Below, in pieces: positions 10,981-19,015 of a stretch of DNA of 64,000 bases. Below the pieces are notes generated by a model. That model had not been told where the DNA came from, searched no databases, and was given only the letters and a program-made list of their open reading frames with translations. The number at the start of each line of letters is the position of its first letter. The first letter of the stretch is position 1. The DNA is from Serratia symbiotica (lineage in GTDB: Bacteria > Pseudomonadota > Gammaproteobacteria > Enterobacterales > Enterobacteriaceae), in the NCBI RefSeq assembly GCF_000821185.2, contig NZ_CP050856.1, positions 1 to 64,000 of the forward strand. Reading direction: 5' to 3'. Position numbers and translations under genes: made by a program.

Positions 10981-11535
10981 CTAAAGTCGCGAAAGTGGAT
11001 ATTGGATATCCAACAGCCGACTTTGGCGGCCAGGGATAGCACTATAGATACGTGTTTTCCCCTGCTTTAATTCAACCTGCGCTGAATCAGATTCAAGCAG
11101 GCGGATCAACTCCACGTTTCTTGCGGTTGAATTCTGTATCTCGTAGATAGTGCTGATTTGGGTAATTAATTCACTGGAAATGTTGGCGCATTCAACTGCT
11201 GAATCTTGATGGTCGAGTCGCATCAAGCGGGCGCACTTAAACCCCTCGATAACACTGGGAGCGACGACGCAGGGCATCCCCCCAAAACGAATAAAGCTGT
11301 GAGCGCCAGGAATATCAGTGATCGTCGTTGTGTGGACAATTTCGGGGTCAAAATGGACAAACAGATATCCGGGGAACAACGGTTTTTCCACGATCCGCTT
11401 TGAATTTCGATCGCGGCGCGCACAAATGCGCGTCTCAAGAGGAAAATAGCAGGGAATGCCAAAACTTGAGATCCGCATAACTACCCTCTCGAACTTCTGC
11501 GTCTGACAGTACAATAGATACCAATTTTTCATCAT
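10981..11535 (-). CDS. actX: ActX-like NusG/RfaH-family antiterminator
   Basis: A 184-residue member of the NusG/RfaH paralogue family. The N-terminal NGN domain is clear: WYLLYCQTQ at the start, then CYFPLE and KPLFPGYLFVHFD (about residues 50-63), then the segment FIRFGG. In IncX plasmids the homologue ActX regulates the type IV pilus operon, and RfaH keeps RNA polymerase from terminating in long operons. It lies directly upstream of the virB remnant on the same strand, which supports that role. Two adjacent ATGs (11535, 11532) follow an AGG. Its 5' region is duplicated in decayed form about 0.9 kb away. Confidence 0.82.
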   Translation of the reverse strand: MMKNWYLLYCQTQKFERVVMRISSFGIPCYFPLETRICARRDRNSKRIVEKPLFPGYLFVHFDPEIVHTTTITDIPGAHSFIRFGGMPCVVAPSVIEGFKCARLMRLDHQDSAVECANISSELITQISTIYEIQNSTARNVELIRLLESDSAQVELKQGKTRIYSAIPGRQSRLLDIQYPLSRL

Positions 11536-11585
11536 TGCCTACCTTAGGGTAAAGCCCGCCCTATATCGCGCCCAATGGTGGATAT
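11461..11585. repeat. Direct repeat, copy A (actX 5' end and leader)
   Basis: About 125 bp covering the first 25 codons of the actX-like gene and its leader. A core from TTGCCTACC to CCCAATGG (about 11535-11580) is almost identical to copy B. The repeat pair encloses the XRE regulator gene. Confidence 0.75.
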
Positions 11586-11817
11586 AATAAAAATCAAAAC
11601 CTTACAAAAGTATCACTATGCAAATGCACAGTATTTTTTATCTAGCAACCAACTTTACTTACTCAAAGTGTATTGCAATAAATTAGATACATCAAATAAA
11701 TTTTATACTAAAAACATGAATTATATTTTTTATAATATTTATATTTACAACTCAATTGCTTACATCAGGATAACCGTTCAATCTATCCAACTACCTTTAA
11801 GCTAATGGTTAAGTGAT
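11586..11817. other. AT-rich upstream region of the XRE gene
   Basis: Very AT-rich DNA between divergent actX and the XRE gene. A 76-codon frame is open here but has no ribosome site and atypical composition; I read it as promoter DNA, likely the regulator's own target. Confidence 0.4.
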
Positions 11818-12360
11818 ATGCTAAATAAACTAGGCGAACGACTTGCAAAAGTTCTCGATAATCTAGGAATAAACCAGGCAGAAGCGGCACAAAAAACTGG
11901 CGTTTCTAAAGCCACTATTAGTCATATAATCCGTAATAATGTACCCACCTACAAAAATTCGAGTGCGTTGGCTATTGGACTGGGTATAAATCACGATTGG
12001 TTGGTTTTTGGTCAAGGAGGTATTCTTAACCCAAAAACTATCTATGTCCCGGTTTTGTTGGAATATTTCCGGCTGCGATTATTCCATTCTGAATTGTTCC
12101 TAGAAGATAAGACTCGATATCTTGTGACCGAAAGAATGTATGGAGATGGGCTATTCGCCACAGTATTAAGTGATAAGGTCTTACTATGTTCAAGAACTCC
12201 TGAAAGCTACTTACCTACTGAGCGACCACTTGGATTTTTGTTATGGACTGAGCGGCGAAAAACCATCATACATGACCCAGAACAAGTTCAGGGTAAACGG
12301 GTATTTCTGATCCATGAAACTAGGCAATATGATGAATGGAAAGACTTTTTCGTAGATTAA
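11818..12360 (+). CDS. XRE-family transcriptional regulator
   Basis: A 180-residue protein with an N-terminal Cro/CI-type helix-turn-helix (about residues 5-60: NQAEAAQKTGVSKATISHII). The C-terminal region of about 110 residues is not the usual S24 peptidase and I cannot assign it. It reads divergently from the actX-like gene, so it may control that promoter. Low G+C sets it apart from the flanking transfer genes. It ends exactly where the decayed actX copy begins, as if it had been inserted into, or recombined with, a duplicated antiterminator locus. Confidence 0.78.
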   Translation: MLNKLGERLAKVLDNLGINQAEAAQKTGVSKATISHIIRNNVPTYKNSSALAIGLGINHDWLVFGQGGILNPKTIYVPVLLEYFRLRLFHSELFLEDKTRYLVTERMYGDGLFATVLSDKVLLCSRTPESYLPTERPLGFLLWTERRKTIIHDPEQVQGKRVFLIHETRQYDEWKDFFVD

Positions 12361-12484
12361 ACTTGAAATCTGCATAACCATCCTCTCAAACCTATGTGCC
12401 TACGGTGCAACAGTTATCATGTCTTTGTTGCCTACCTTAGGGTAAAACCCGCCCTATATCGCGCCCAATGGGGGATATTCTCTA
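12358..12484. repeat. Direct repeat, copy B (decayed actX 5' end and leader)
   Basis: Second copy of the repeat at 11461-11585, same orientation. The leader core is nearly identical (TTGCCTACCTTAGGGTAAA and CCCGCCCTATATCGCGCCC), while the coding part has diverged. Confidence 0.75.
12361..12435 (-). pseudogene. Remnant of a second actX-like gene
   Basis: Reading the minus strand gives FERMVMQISSL, aligned with FERVVMRISSF of the intact gene, after a stretch with stops and small indels. Only about 25 codons survive next to the XRE stop codon. It shows that an actX-type leader was duplicated and that one copy lost its body. Confidence 0.65.
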
Positions 12485-12781
12485 AATCAACAGATAGCGC
12501 ATTGCATCATCCCTTGATAAGTAAAAATTCATATGTTTAACAATGCGCAACATACGGAACGTTTATAGATTCTAGACCAACATGAATACTTTTCGAGTAG
12601 TTTTTGAGTTTTTTTTGATATTTTTTATGAAAACCTTTTGATTACCTTTGGTTTGCGATTTAATATCAATACCTTACTGATAAAAACCTCCTGACTTTGC
12701 ACGGAATAGTGTATCCTTTAATCATATGCCTCAAACTTAGGCTCGTTTAATGTTCAAAATGAACTCCATAAGATACTCAGG
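12485..12781. other. Promoter region of the signalling cassette
   Basis: About 300 bp of AT-rich DNA (runs such as TTTTTTGATATTTTTTATG) with no gene. It must hold the promoter of the four-gene cassette and is a likely target of nucleoid silencers. No specific operator was recognised. Confidence 0.45.
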
Positions 12782-13558
12782 ATGCTAAAATTGAATAAAA
12801 AGCACACAGAAATGATCCGGGAGCTTCTTCAGAAAAAAGGTATTGATAGAAGAAAACACGCATCTACTATGGCCGAAATTCTTGGCATAAAATACCAGAG
12901 CGCCAAGCAAAAACTAGACGAGAAAAGAGGCATTACATTCGCAGAAATGAAGAAAATTTATAGTTACTTCAACATGTCATTTGATAATATAAAGAGTCAT
13001 AATGGCCTTTTCATCATGAATGATATGCATGTTAGATGTAATGTTGAAGTTGAACCTTGTGCAGTTGAATTCATCCTGCCAAATAATAACTATGCAATCA
13101 AAAAAGATAATCTCTATGTAGTTGATCAAAGAAACAATGAAAGTAATGAAAATAAATATAAGGTCAAGAAGATAGATTTCCTGCCTGCCCCTAAATTAGC
13201 CATCCTGGATAACGATAGTGAAATACTTGAATTGTTGTATGATTTATCAAATCGTTTAGGTATCGATGCGCATACCTTCGCAGCCAAGGATAAGTTATTA
13301 AATTCATTAAAGGAAAACAACGCTTATGACTGTTATATAATTGACTGGCTTCTTGACTATAATCAAACATCTGAAAGTATAATTAAAGAAATACGAGAAT
13401 CCAATAATAACATACCTGTAATATTACTGACAGGACAATTAAACCAAAGAGAGCATGAAGTAGGAGATGCAATAATAAAATATGGTGTAGAACTTATAGA
13501 AAAACCGACAAGAACTTATATCATTTCTTCAATACTGATATCGAATTTATTTTACTGA
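12782..13558 (+). CDS. HTH-receiver response regulator
   Basis: A 258-residue regulator with an unusual order: an N-terminal helix-turn-helix of lambda-repressor or BetR type (about residues 8-70) and a C-terminal receiver domain (about 137-255). The receiver keeps its phosphorylation set: acidic pair D143/D145, phosphoacceptor D188 in IIDWLL, T217 in ILLTG and K241 in EKP. It should bind DNA and be phosphorylated by the histidine kinase encoded three genes downstream. It is first of four tightly packed genes on AT-rich DNA (9, 3 and -1 nt spacings follow). The ATG has only a weak ribosome site, so the start is less certain than the frame. Confidence 0.82.
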   Translation: MLKLNKKHTEMIRELLQKKGIDRRKHASTMAEILGIKYQSAKQKLDEKRGITFAEMKKIYSYFNMSFDNIKSHNGLFIMNDMHVRCNVEVEPCAVEFILPNNNYAIKKDNLYVVDQRNNESNENKYKVKKIDFLPAPKLAILDNDSEILELLYDLSNRLGIDAHTFAAKDKLLNSLKENNAYDCYIIDWLLDYNQTSESIIKEIRESNNNIPVILLTGQLNQREHEVGDAIIKYGVELIEKPTRTYIISSILISNLFY

Positions 13559-13567
13559 GAAGATAAA

Positions 13568-13999
13568 ATGAAAATTACATACTTAAGACTTGAACCTCAT
13601 CATCTCAAAGATCTCTACGAGATTAGATTTTCGGTAACAGAAAACCTTCTGCATGCACACCAAATAAAATACCTACAAAGAAAACAGGCAGTTGAAGACA
13701 TTAGACAAGGAGGTGGATGGATCTGTAAGTCAGGAAATGAATATCTAGGATACGGATTCGGGATTTTTGCTCCTGAACCATTAATTGGGGGATTGTTTGT
13801 TAAGCCCGAATTTCAAAGGAATGGTATAGGTAGAAATTTGATCGAAAAAATTACCAATTGGTTTGCTGAAAAAGATATACACTCTATAATGCTGACCACA
13901 GATAAAGGTTCTAATGCAGAATTTTTTTATAAAAAAAATGGATGGTATGCTGATGGCATGGATGAATATGGACAACTTATTATGCGCCGCGAGGTATAA
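13568..13999 (+). CDS. GNAT-family N-acetyltransferase
   Basis: A 143-residue GNAT acetyltransferase. Motif A with the acetyl-CoA loop is visible as LFVKPEFQRNGIGRNL (about residues 76-91), followed by the terminal part FFYKKNGW typical of the fold. The substrate cannot be told from sequence. Its place inside a two-component cassette suggests it either modifies a component of that pathway or is an output function, for example detoxification of a sensed molecule. It starts 9 nt after the regulator stop with a GAGAAG site. Confidence 0.85.
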   Translation: MKITYLRLEPHHLKDLYEIRFSVTENLLHAHQIKYLQRKQAVEDIRQGGGWICKSGNEYLGYGFGIFAPEPLIGGLFVKPEFQRNGIGRNLIEKITNWFAEKDIHSIMLTTDKGSNAEFFYKKNGWYADGMDEYGQLIMRREV

Positions 14000-14002
14000 G
14001 AA

Positions 14003-14452
14003 ATGTATTACAAAGCACTTTTTTTTCTTTTTGTTTTACTATCAGCTTCAACACATGCTGAATCACTTACACTAAACACTAACAATAAAAATATATCCAT
14101 TAGTACTGAAACGCTTAGAAAACTACCTATACATAAAATCAGAACCGCCACTAACTACACATCTACAGCAATATTCTCAGGCGTAAGATTTAGCGACTTA
14201 TTTAAGTTGTACGACATTAAGGGAAATAAAATAAGGATTTATGCACTCGATGATTATAGCTATAGCATAGCTATAGATGAACTTTACAAGTACAATGCCA
14301 TCTTGGCATACCTAAAGAATGGAGAGAAAATCAAAACCTCAGAACTCGGCCCATTCGTCTCTATTTTTCCTCGCGATGACCATCCAGAACTTAAGAAATT
14401 TGATGTTGATGCAAAAACAGTTTGGCAAATAAGTAGAATTGAGGTTAAATAA
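14003..14452 (+). CDS. Small secreted SUOX-fold (COG3915-like) protein
   Basis: A 149-residue protein with a signal peptide (residues 1-19, cleavage after THA). The mature part resembles the molybdopterin-binding fold of sulfite oxidase-like enzymes (pattern GVRFSDLF, IRIYALDDYSYSI, GPFVSIFPRDDHPEL) but is far too short for an enzyme and lacks the cofactor-ligating cysteine at the expected place. I infer a periplasmic ligand-binding role that feeds the adjacent sensor kinase; such small proteins are known next to signalling genes, but the function of the family is not established. It overlaps the kinase start by 1 nt. Confidence 0.6.
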   Translation: MYYKALFFLFVLLSASTHAESLTLNTNNKNISISTETLRKLPIHKIRTATNYTSTAIFSGVRFSDLFKLYDIKGNKIRIYALDDYSYSIAIDELYKYNAILAYLKNGEKIKTSELGPFVSIFPRDDHPELKKFDVDAKTVWQISRIEVK

Positions 14453-15738
14453 TGAGAAGAGTAATTTCTGTCGCATGTATTATCATCATGGCTTTCATGA
14501 TAGTAATTACATTAACAGTAATAAAATTCAACAACATCAAAGAACAGTACCAAAACCTTGATCCTAATCTAGATAATTATTCAATTGCAGAGATTATTTT
14601 TCTTTCTTTTGAAAGACTAAAAATTTCAATATTAGACCTAAGTGATGGCAGCAATATTTTATCAAAAAAATCAATATTTGATTCAAAGATAGAAATTCTC
14701 AATAATAACTCATTGAATACTAAATCCTTTTTTAAGGATGAGGATTTTTATACTTCAATAAATAAATTAATTAAACAAAGCGCTGAGCTTGATAAAATAT
14801 TAAACTCCAAGGGAAGCATAGATGAAAAAAGGCAATCGGCCTTGATGTATATGGATACCATGCGGCCAACTCTTTTGGATTTACAGGAGAGCATTTACAG
14901 AATACAAATTAATAACTTTAGTCAGATAAAAGAAATAATTTCTGACAACTCATTAGATGCGGAAATATCATCATTACTTGCTATTTTTCTAACATGCACC
15001 TTATTTATCCTTCTATGGCGACACAGTGCCCGATTAAAGAAAACGCTAAAAAACAAAAATATATTTATTTCATCCATATACCACGAACTAGCATCTTCTA
15101 TTCAAAAGATACAATTTGCTACTGATGTAATTAACGACGAAGCAAATAAAAAAGATATCCAAAAGTATTTAGACATAATAAACTTTCACGCAAATAAGAT
15201 TACTTCTCAGACACTTGATGTTTTAGAATATTCTAAAATAGAAATGGGAAATTCTTTCATTCAAACCGAGCCTTTCGTTCTAAACCAAATAACAACTGAC
15301 GCCATCCATTCTTTTGTAAAGAGAAATGATAACTCGTTAAAGGTACGTATCTCTCCAAAAAATGCACTCATCCGTACAGATAAGAAAAAAGTACAATCTA
15401 TCATCAATAATTTGTTGGATAACTCAAATAAAAACAGTCAAAACGACATAATACACCTTCACCTGAGGATATTCAGTGGTTATTTGTATATAAAAGTTAA
15501 AGATTTTGGTAATGGATTCGACATAAATAAGATTGGTAAATTTATCCAGCCATTTAATCAAGGAGCAGAAAGAGATACAAAACAAGGACTAGGTCTTGGT
15601 CTCACAATAATTAAGAGTCATATCGATTTGCTAAAAGGGTCATTCAAAGCTCGTTCTACTATTGGGGAAGGAACAATTTTTTTCGTAAAGATACCTGTAC
15701 AAATTGTGCATAGTAAAGAAGATAACCAACCGGTCTAG
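14452..15738 (+). CDS. Membrane sensor histidine kinase
   Basis: A 428-residue kinase: TM1 (about 5-25), a helical periplasmic sensor of about 140 residues, TM2 (about 170-190), then DHp and ATPase domains. The H-box is IYHELASSI with H211; the usual Pro after it is absent, which is unusual. The N-box NNLLDN (319-324), G1 DFGNGF (351-356) and G2 GLGLGL (379-384) are intact, so it should be active. No receiver or HAMP is visible. Its ATG overlaps the stop of the SUOX-fold gene, so sensor and secreted protein are coupled. The expected partner is the regulator at the head of the cassette. Confidence 0.88.
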   Translation: MRRVISVACIIIMAFMIVITLTVIKFNNIKEQYQNLDPNLDNYSIAEIIFLSFERLKISILDLSDGSNILSKKSIFDSKIEILNNNSLNTKSFFKDEDFYTSINKLIKQSAELDKILNSKGSIDEKRQSALMYMDTMRPTLLDLQESIYRIQINNFSQIKEIISDNSLDAEISSLLAIFLTCTLFILLWRHSARLKKTLKNKNIFISSIYHELASSIQKIQFATDVINDEANKKDIQKYLDIINFHANKITSQTLDVLEYSKIEMGNSFIQTEPFVLNQITTDAIHSFVKRNDNSLKVRISPKNALIRTDKKKVQSIINNLLDNSNKNSQNDIIHLHLRIFSGYLYIKVKDFGNGFDINKIGKFIQPFNQGAERDTKQGLGLGLTIIKSHIDLLKGSFKARSTIGEGTIFFVKIPVQIVHSKEDNQPV

Positions 15739-15900
15739 CAGAACAAGACTAGCAAGACACAACGCGGCGAGTATGCCTTGCTGAAGAGGCGGGATTTCAC
15801 GGATGTTGACGTTGGTACGGTTAAACCGGGTAGGTGCTTTTCGGGAAACGGATGCAGATATGATAAAATTTGCCACTAAAGCAGCTGCAAGGATAAAAAA

Positions 15901-16401
15901 ATGGTGGCAAAAGCCATACAGGGGTTAGTTCCTTTTAAAGAACTAGGGCTTCCTGACCTGAGAACTTTAGAAAGCGAGTTTCGCCGCGAAAGCATTCCTG
16001 AAATTGAACAGGCAAATAGCTTAGAAGGCGCTATCGTCTTGCTTGAAACATATATGGGATTTTTCGAGAGCGATATGTTACTTGTGCCTAAAAGCAGCCC
16101 TATCGGAACGATTAACATAATGCGAAGCAGTCTCGCACACATCGTTGAAAAGCGACTTGATGCCCGTGAGCGCTACATTCTTCTTGCTCTTGATACGCTT
16201 GAACACCCATATGAAGTATGGGAATCCATGTATGACGACGGTATGGTGCGATACCTGTTTATCGGAGCCTACAGCCAAAAACGTCAAATGCTTGTAGTGG
16301 TTGCTCCGTGGGAAGGGAAAGTGCTCTGGAATTTTATGCACACTGACGCGAAAAGCCTCAATAAACATCGCCAGGGTACTTTGCTTTATAAAAGGCATTA
16401 A
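15901..16401 (+). CDS. PBECR-type nuclease domain protein
   Basis: A 166-residue protein whose C-terminal half (about 85-166) resembles the phage-Barnase-EndoU-ColicinE5/RelE (PBECR) nuclease class: conserved patterns ALDTLEHPYEVWES, YLFIGAYSQKRQMLVVV and the terminal NKHRQGTLLYKRH. The N-terminal part looks like a phage head-associated segment. These domains are predicted RNases used as phage or mobile-element toxins. AAGGA lies 7 nt before the ATG. No immunity gene is recognisable beside it. I am fairly sure of the family, not of the role. Confidence 0.65.
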   Translation: MVAKAIQGLVPFKELGLPDLRTLESEFRRESIPEIEQANSLEGAIVLLETYMGFFESDMLLVPKSSPIGTINIMRSSLAHIVEKRLDARERYILLALDTLEHPYEVWESMYDDGMVRYLFIGAYSQKRQMLVVVAPWEGKVLWNFMHTDAKSLNKHRQGTLLYKRH

Positions 16402-16426
16402 AAAAGCCGCCATTTTTCAATGGCGG
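16398..16426 (-). terminator. Stem-loop with A/T tract after the PBECR gene
   Basis: An 8-bp perfect stem GCCGCCAT/ATGGCGGC with a 6-nt loop. The A-run lies on the left, so on the minus strand it becomes a stem followed by TTTTTT: a good intrinsic terminator for leftward transcription, protecting the nuclease gene from transcripts coming from the maintenance region. Confidence 0.6.
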
Positions 16427-16957
16427 CCTGTGGGATCTAGGCCTGTTTATTTTACACCTTCAGACGGGAGGTGTGAGGTCTCACCCTGGCACAGAATTCA
16501 GGGATTCTATGGGGTCCTTCCACCAACTGTTGCACCCTGATGCAGTTGGCTTCTCGCTCGCTAACAATAGTATTGTATTATGACGTTTCCGTCAACCATC
16601 CCTGCTAATCCTGCATAACGGCCCTTCATCCCTGCTCACGATTATCGGGCATTCGGTAAAACCCGCAGTTTACCTAACCGCCCCCCTGCCCCGTCACTTA
16701 TCCCCCGTTTCTGTGGATAACGCTATATGTTGTATCGGTCGCAGCTGATGGACATACTATATGTTGTGTTGGGTGGGGCATTCCATGGGCCGGTGGCTTT
16801 CCCCTGCCCCGGCTCGGTATTCGGTTTTACTTCCATAAAGTATGTATTAACCGATATGATAATCGCCTCCAGCGCGATTATTCCACAAGCCTCCCGCAGC
16901 CCGGACGTTTACAATCAACGGTAATACGTCACCCCGGTTAATTGCGGAGAGTAAGCA
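16427..16957. other. Region upstream of resD (possible resolution or origin site)
   Basis: About 530 bp without a credible gene. It contains the perfect palindrome TGACGGAAACGTCA-like segment near 16580 (TGACGTTTCCGTCA on the plus strand) and a dyad with a consensus DnaA box at 16698-16720. In F, the ResD target rfsF lies next to resD, so this is the best candidate for the multimer resolution site. Confidence 0.4.
16698..16720. promoter_or_regulatory. Dyad TTATCC-N11-GGATAA with consensus DnaA box
   Basis: TGTGGATAA at 16712-16720 is the exact complement of the DnaA box TTATCCACA. The 23-bp dyad recurs at 63898-63920 with about 20 of 23 bases identical. It could be a DnaA site or part of a recombination site. 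Confidence 0.5.
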
Positions 16958-17716
16958 TTGAGCGCCACCTTAACTACGTTCCCGCAGATCTCGCGTAGCG
17001 CCACCGCCATTCCGGCCACGCCCTATATCGATTTTGAAACCGCCCTGGCGGTACGTCGCCTAGCGGCAGTGCGCGACGACCTGCCCCGCTATCTGCTGGC
17101 CCCGGAGATCGCCGTGTTGCTGGCCGGGTGTAATGATTTACGCAAGCGGATGCTGTTTGAGTTTTTATGGAACACCGGTGCACGGATAAATGAAGCGCTG
17201 GCCGTGACCCCGGCCGATATCGAACTTGACGGGGTGCGCCCGCTGGTGACGTTGACCACGCTCAAGCAACAGCGCCTGACCAAGGCCGGACGGCCACCGA
17301 AAGGTCACCGCCGTACCTTGCCCCTGCTTGATGCTGATTTTGTGCGTCGGCTGCGTGATCACCTGCACACCTTTACCCGCTACCGGACAAAGCCGGTTTG
17401 GGCCATCACCGATGACACCGCTCGCAACTGGCTGCGCGACACGGTGACGGCCTGCATCACTCAGGGGATACGGTTTTCCATCGACCCGATCTCGCCGCAC
17501 ACGCTCCGGCATAGCTACGCTATGCACCTGCTGTACTGTGGCGCGGCTCCGCTGACGCTCCAGGACTACCTAGGCCACAAGGATTTTAAATCGACGCAGG
17601 TCTACGCGCGTATCCGGGCACTGGAAGTGGGGATCGGCAACGGCTACCAGGTACGTTTTGGTATGCACCCGGATGAAGCGGCCGCCCTGTTGCGCCGAGC
17701 CGGGCAAATCATTTAA
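16958..17716 (+). CDS. resD: ResD-like tyrosine recombinase
   Basis: A 252-residue tyrosine recombinase resembling the F plasmid D protein (ResD), which resolves plasmid multimers at rfs. Catalytic residues are in place: R76 in GARINEA, H181-x-x-R184 in HTLRHSY, H207 in LGHKDF and Y216. The start is a TTG with GGAG upstream at suitable spacing; there is no better ATG. G+C rises sharply here compared with the AT-rich island before it. In F resD follows ccdAB in one operon; here it stands alone upstream of the partition genes. Confidence 0.9.
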   Translation: MSATLTTFPQISRSATAIPATPYIDFETALAVRRLAAVRDDLPRYLLAPEIAVLLAGCNDLRKRMLFEFLWNTGARINEALAVTPADIELDGVRPLVTLTTLKQQRLTKAGRPPKGHRRTLPLLDADFVRRLRDHLHTFTRYRTKPVWAITDDTARNWLRDTVTACITQGIRFSIDPISPHTLRHSYAMHLLYCGAAPLTLQDYLGHKDFKSTQVYARIRALEVGIGNGYQVRFGMHPDEAAALLRRAGQII

Positions 17717-17717
17717 A

Positions 17718-17739
17718 TAGTGCATAACATTACACACTA
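17718..17739. promoter_or_regulatory. Partition palindrome, site 1
   Basis: TAGTGCATAACATTACACACTA, an imperfect member of the TGTATAACGTTATACA palindrome family found five times around parA and its partner gene. Likely operator or centromere site. Confidence 0.7.
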
Positions 17740-17759
17740 TTTACCCACCACCATTGTAA

Positions 17760-17780
17760 ATGTATAACGTTATACACTAT
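17760..17780. promoter_or_regulatory. Partition palindrome, site 2
   Basis: ATGTATAACGTTATACACTAT, a near-perfect palindrome of the parA-associated repeat family, 40 bp after site 1. Confidence 0.75.
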
Positions 17781-17872
17781 ACTCATATCTGTCTGGCCGC
17801 TTAGCGGAATATTTAGCCATACAGGCAAGCATAAAGGGTCGCGAGCACTGTTAATTTTGGCTCTGCCGCATA

Positions 17873-17894
17873 ATAGTGTGTAACGTTATACAAT
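17873..17894. promoter_or_regulatory. Partition palindrome, site 3 (parA operator)
   Basis: TAGTGTGTAACGTTATACAA, 14 nt before the parA start codon. Its position over the ribosome site region suggests autoregulation of the par operon. Confidence 0.7.
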
Positions 17895-17907
17895 GTTTGG
17901 GGGCAAT

Positions 17908-18570
17908 ATGATTGTGCTAATTGGCAGCCATAAAGGGGGCGTGGGGAAGTCTACGGTGCTAATAAACCTGATGATGTGCCTCAAACTCAAGACCGGCAAG
18001 CATATCGCCGTGATGGAGTGCGACGAGCAACGCAGCGTGAAAATGTGGCTCGATGAGCGCAGCGAGCGAGGAATAACCCCAGACGTGGACTATTTTGAGT
18101 GCTACACCAACATCCCCGACACGGTTCGCCGCCTGGCATCCAAGTACGATCTACTGCTGCTGGATGCCCCAGGCAGCAAGTCGCCGGAGTTTCGGAAATG
18201 CCTGGCGGTGGCGGACAAGTTTATCTCGCTGGTTGATCCGACCGCGCAAATCGAAATCAATACGCTGGGCGAGTTGGTTGTAGACGTTCGCCAGGCACAG
18301 GCGGCCATCAATCCGAGCCTGGAAGCGTTGATCGTGATGAACCGCTGTCCGACCCATCCGGGCGATCAGGATGCGAGTACGTTCCGCAAGATGATGAACG
18401 ACGATCCGGACTGGTTGCCGGTTGCCCGCCAACGGCTGTTCAGTCGCACGGCTTACAAACGCGCCTACAATGACGGTGTATCTGTGCATGAATACAGCGA
18501 CAAGAGCGGCAACAAGGCCCGTGCAGAAATTGAACTGCTGGCTACAGAATTGAATTTATACAGTGTATAA
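17908..18570 (+). CDS. parA: ParA-type partition ATPase
   Basis: A 220-residue Walker-type ATPase of the short ParA (type Ib) class without the N-terminal DNA-binding domain. The deviant Walker A is KGGVGKST at residues 9-16 of the form starting MIVLIG; the second motif LLLLDAPGS lies near residue 85. It moves plasmid copies over the nucleoid together with the small partner encoded downstream. The ATG at 17908 is preceded by GGGGG at 6 nt and gives the canonical N-terminus; an ATG five codons earlier lies in the operator. Confidence 0.93.
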   Translation: MIVLIGSHKGGVGKSTVLINLMMCLKLKTGKHIAVMECDEQRSVKMWLDERSERGITPDVDYFECYTNIPDTVRRLASKYDLLLLDAPGSKSPEFRKCLAVADKFISLVDPTAQIEINTLGELVVDVRQAQAAINPSLEALIVMNRCPTHPGDQDASTFRKMMNDDPDWLPVARQRLFSRTAYKRAYNDGVSVHEYSDKSGNKARAEIELLATELNLYSV

Positions 18571-18582
18571 CATTACACACTG
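18561..18582. promoter_or_regulatory. Partition palindrome, site 4
   Basis: CAGTGTATAACATTACACACTG, a strong palindrome overlapping the parA stop codon and lying 16 nt before the partner gene. Confidence 0.75.
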
Positions 18583-18597
18583 TATTGAGGTGATGCG

Positions 18598-18903
18598 ATG
18601 AAACTGAAAAAAAGTGCCGGACTGACCACGGTCACGGAAGACAAAACGCTGAAAACCTTTGTGATGGAGGCGAGCAGGCGGCCCGTTTCCGGTTCGCAGA
18701 TCACTCGCGTGAATTTTTCATTGACCGAAAACGACATCGACCACTTTGATCGCTTGACACTGGAGAGCGGCGCTAGCCGGGTTGCGGTGCTGCGGGCCAG
18801 CCTTGATGCCCTGAGCCGCCTGGATGAAGATATGCGGGGGACGCTGATCCGCCAGGCGGAGATCGCCAGTCCAAAAACCGGCAAGCCACCGATAAGACGT
18901 TGA
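18598..18903 (+). CDS. ParG/ParB-like centromere-binding partner
   Basis: A 101-residue basic protein next to parA. The C-terminal half (about 38-75: TRVNFSLTENDIDHFDRLTLESGASRVAVLRASLDAL) has the strand-helix-helix pattern of a ribbon-helix-helix DNA-binding domain after a flexible N-terminus, as in ParG-type partners of short ParA proteins. It would bind the TGTATAACGTTATACA palindromes, act as repressor of the operon and stimulate ParA. GAGG lies 7 nt before the ATG. Identification rests on size, position and the RHH pattern. Confidence 0.75.
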   Translation: MKLKKSAGLTTVTEDKTLKTFVMEASRRPVSGSQITRVNFSLTENDIDHFDRLTLESGASRVAVLRASLDALSRLDEDMRGTLIRQAEIASPKTGKPPIRR

Positions 18904-18906
18904 CTG

Positions 18907-18927
18907 ATGTATAACGTTATACACTAT
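18907..18927. promoter_or_regulatory. Partition palindrome, site 5
   Basis: ATGTATAACGTTATACACTAT, identical to site 2 over 21 bp, 3 nt after the end of the partner gene. It closes the array of sites around the par operon. Confidence 0.75.
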
Positions 18928-19015
18928 ATTGAACCCCGTCAGTAGCTTCGTTGACGGAATTTTCTGGGTTTTCGGCGTAGAACCCCAATAACTTAAAATC
19001 TCATGGGAATTATCA

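Noticed and set aside
11575..11805. A 76-codon frame upstream of the XRE gene
   Set aside because: Composition reflects AT-rich DNA (Tyr, Asn, Ile runs); no ribosome site. Better read as promoter DNA.
15739..15900. Possible transposase remnant between kinase and PBECR genes
   Set aside because: A minus-strand frame is open here but matched nothing I could name with confidence.
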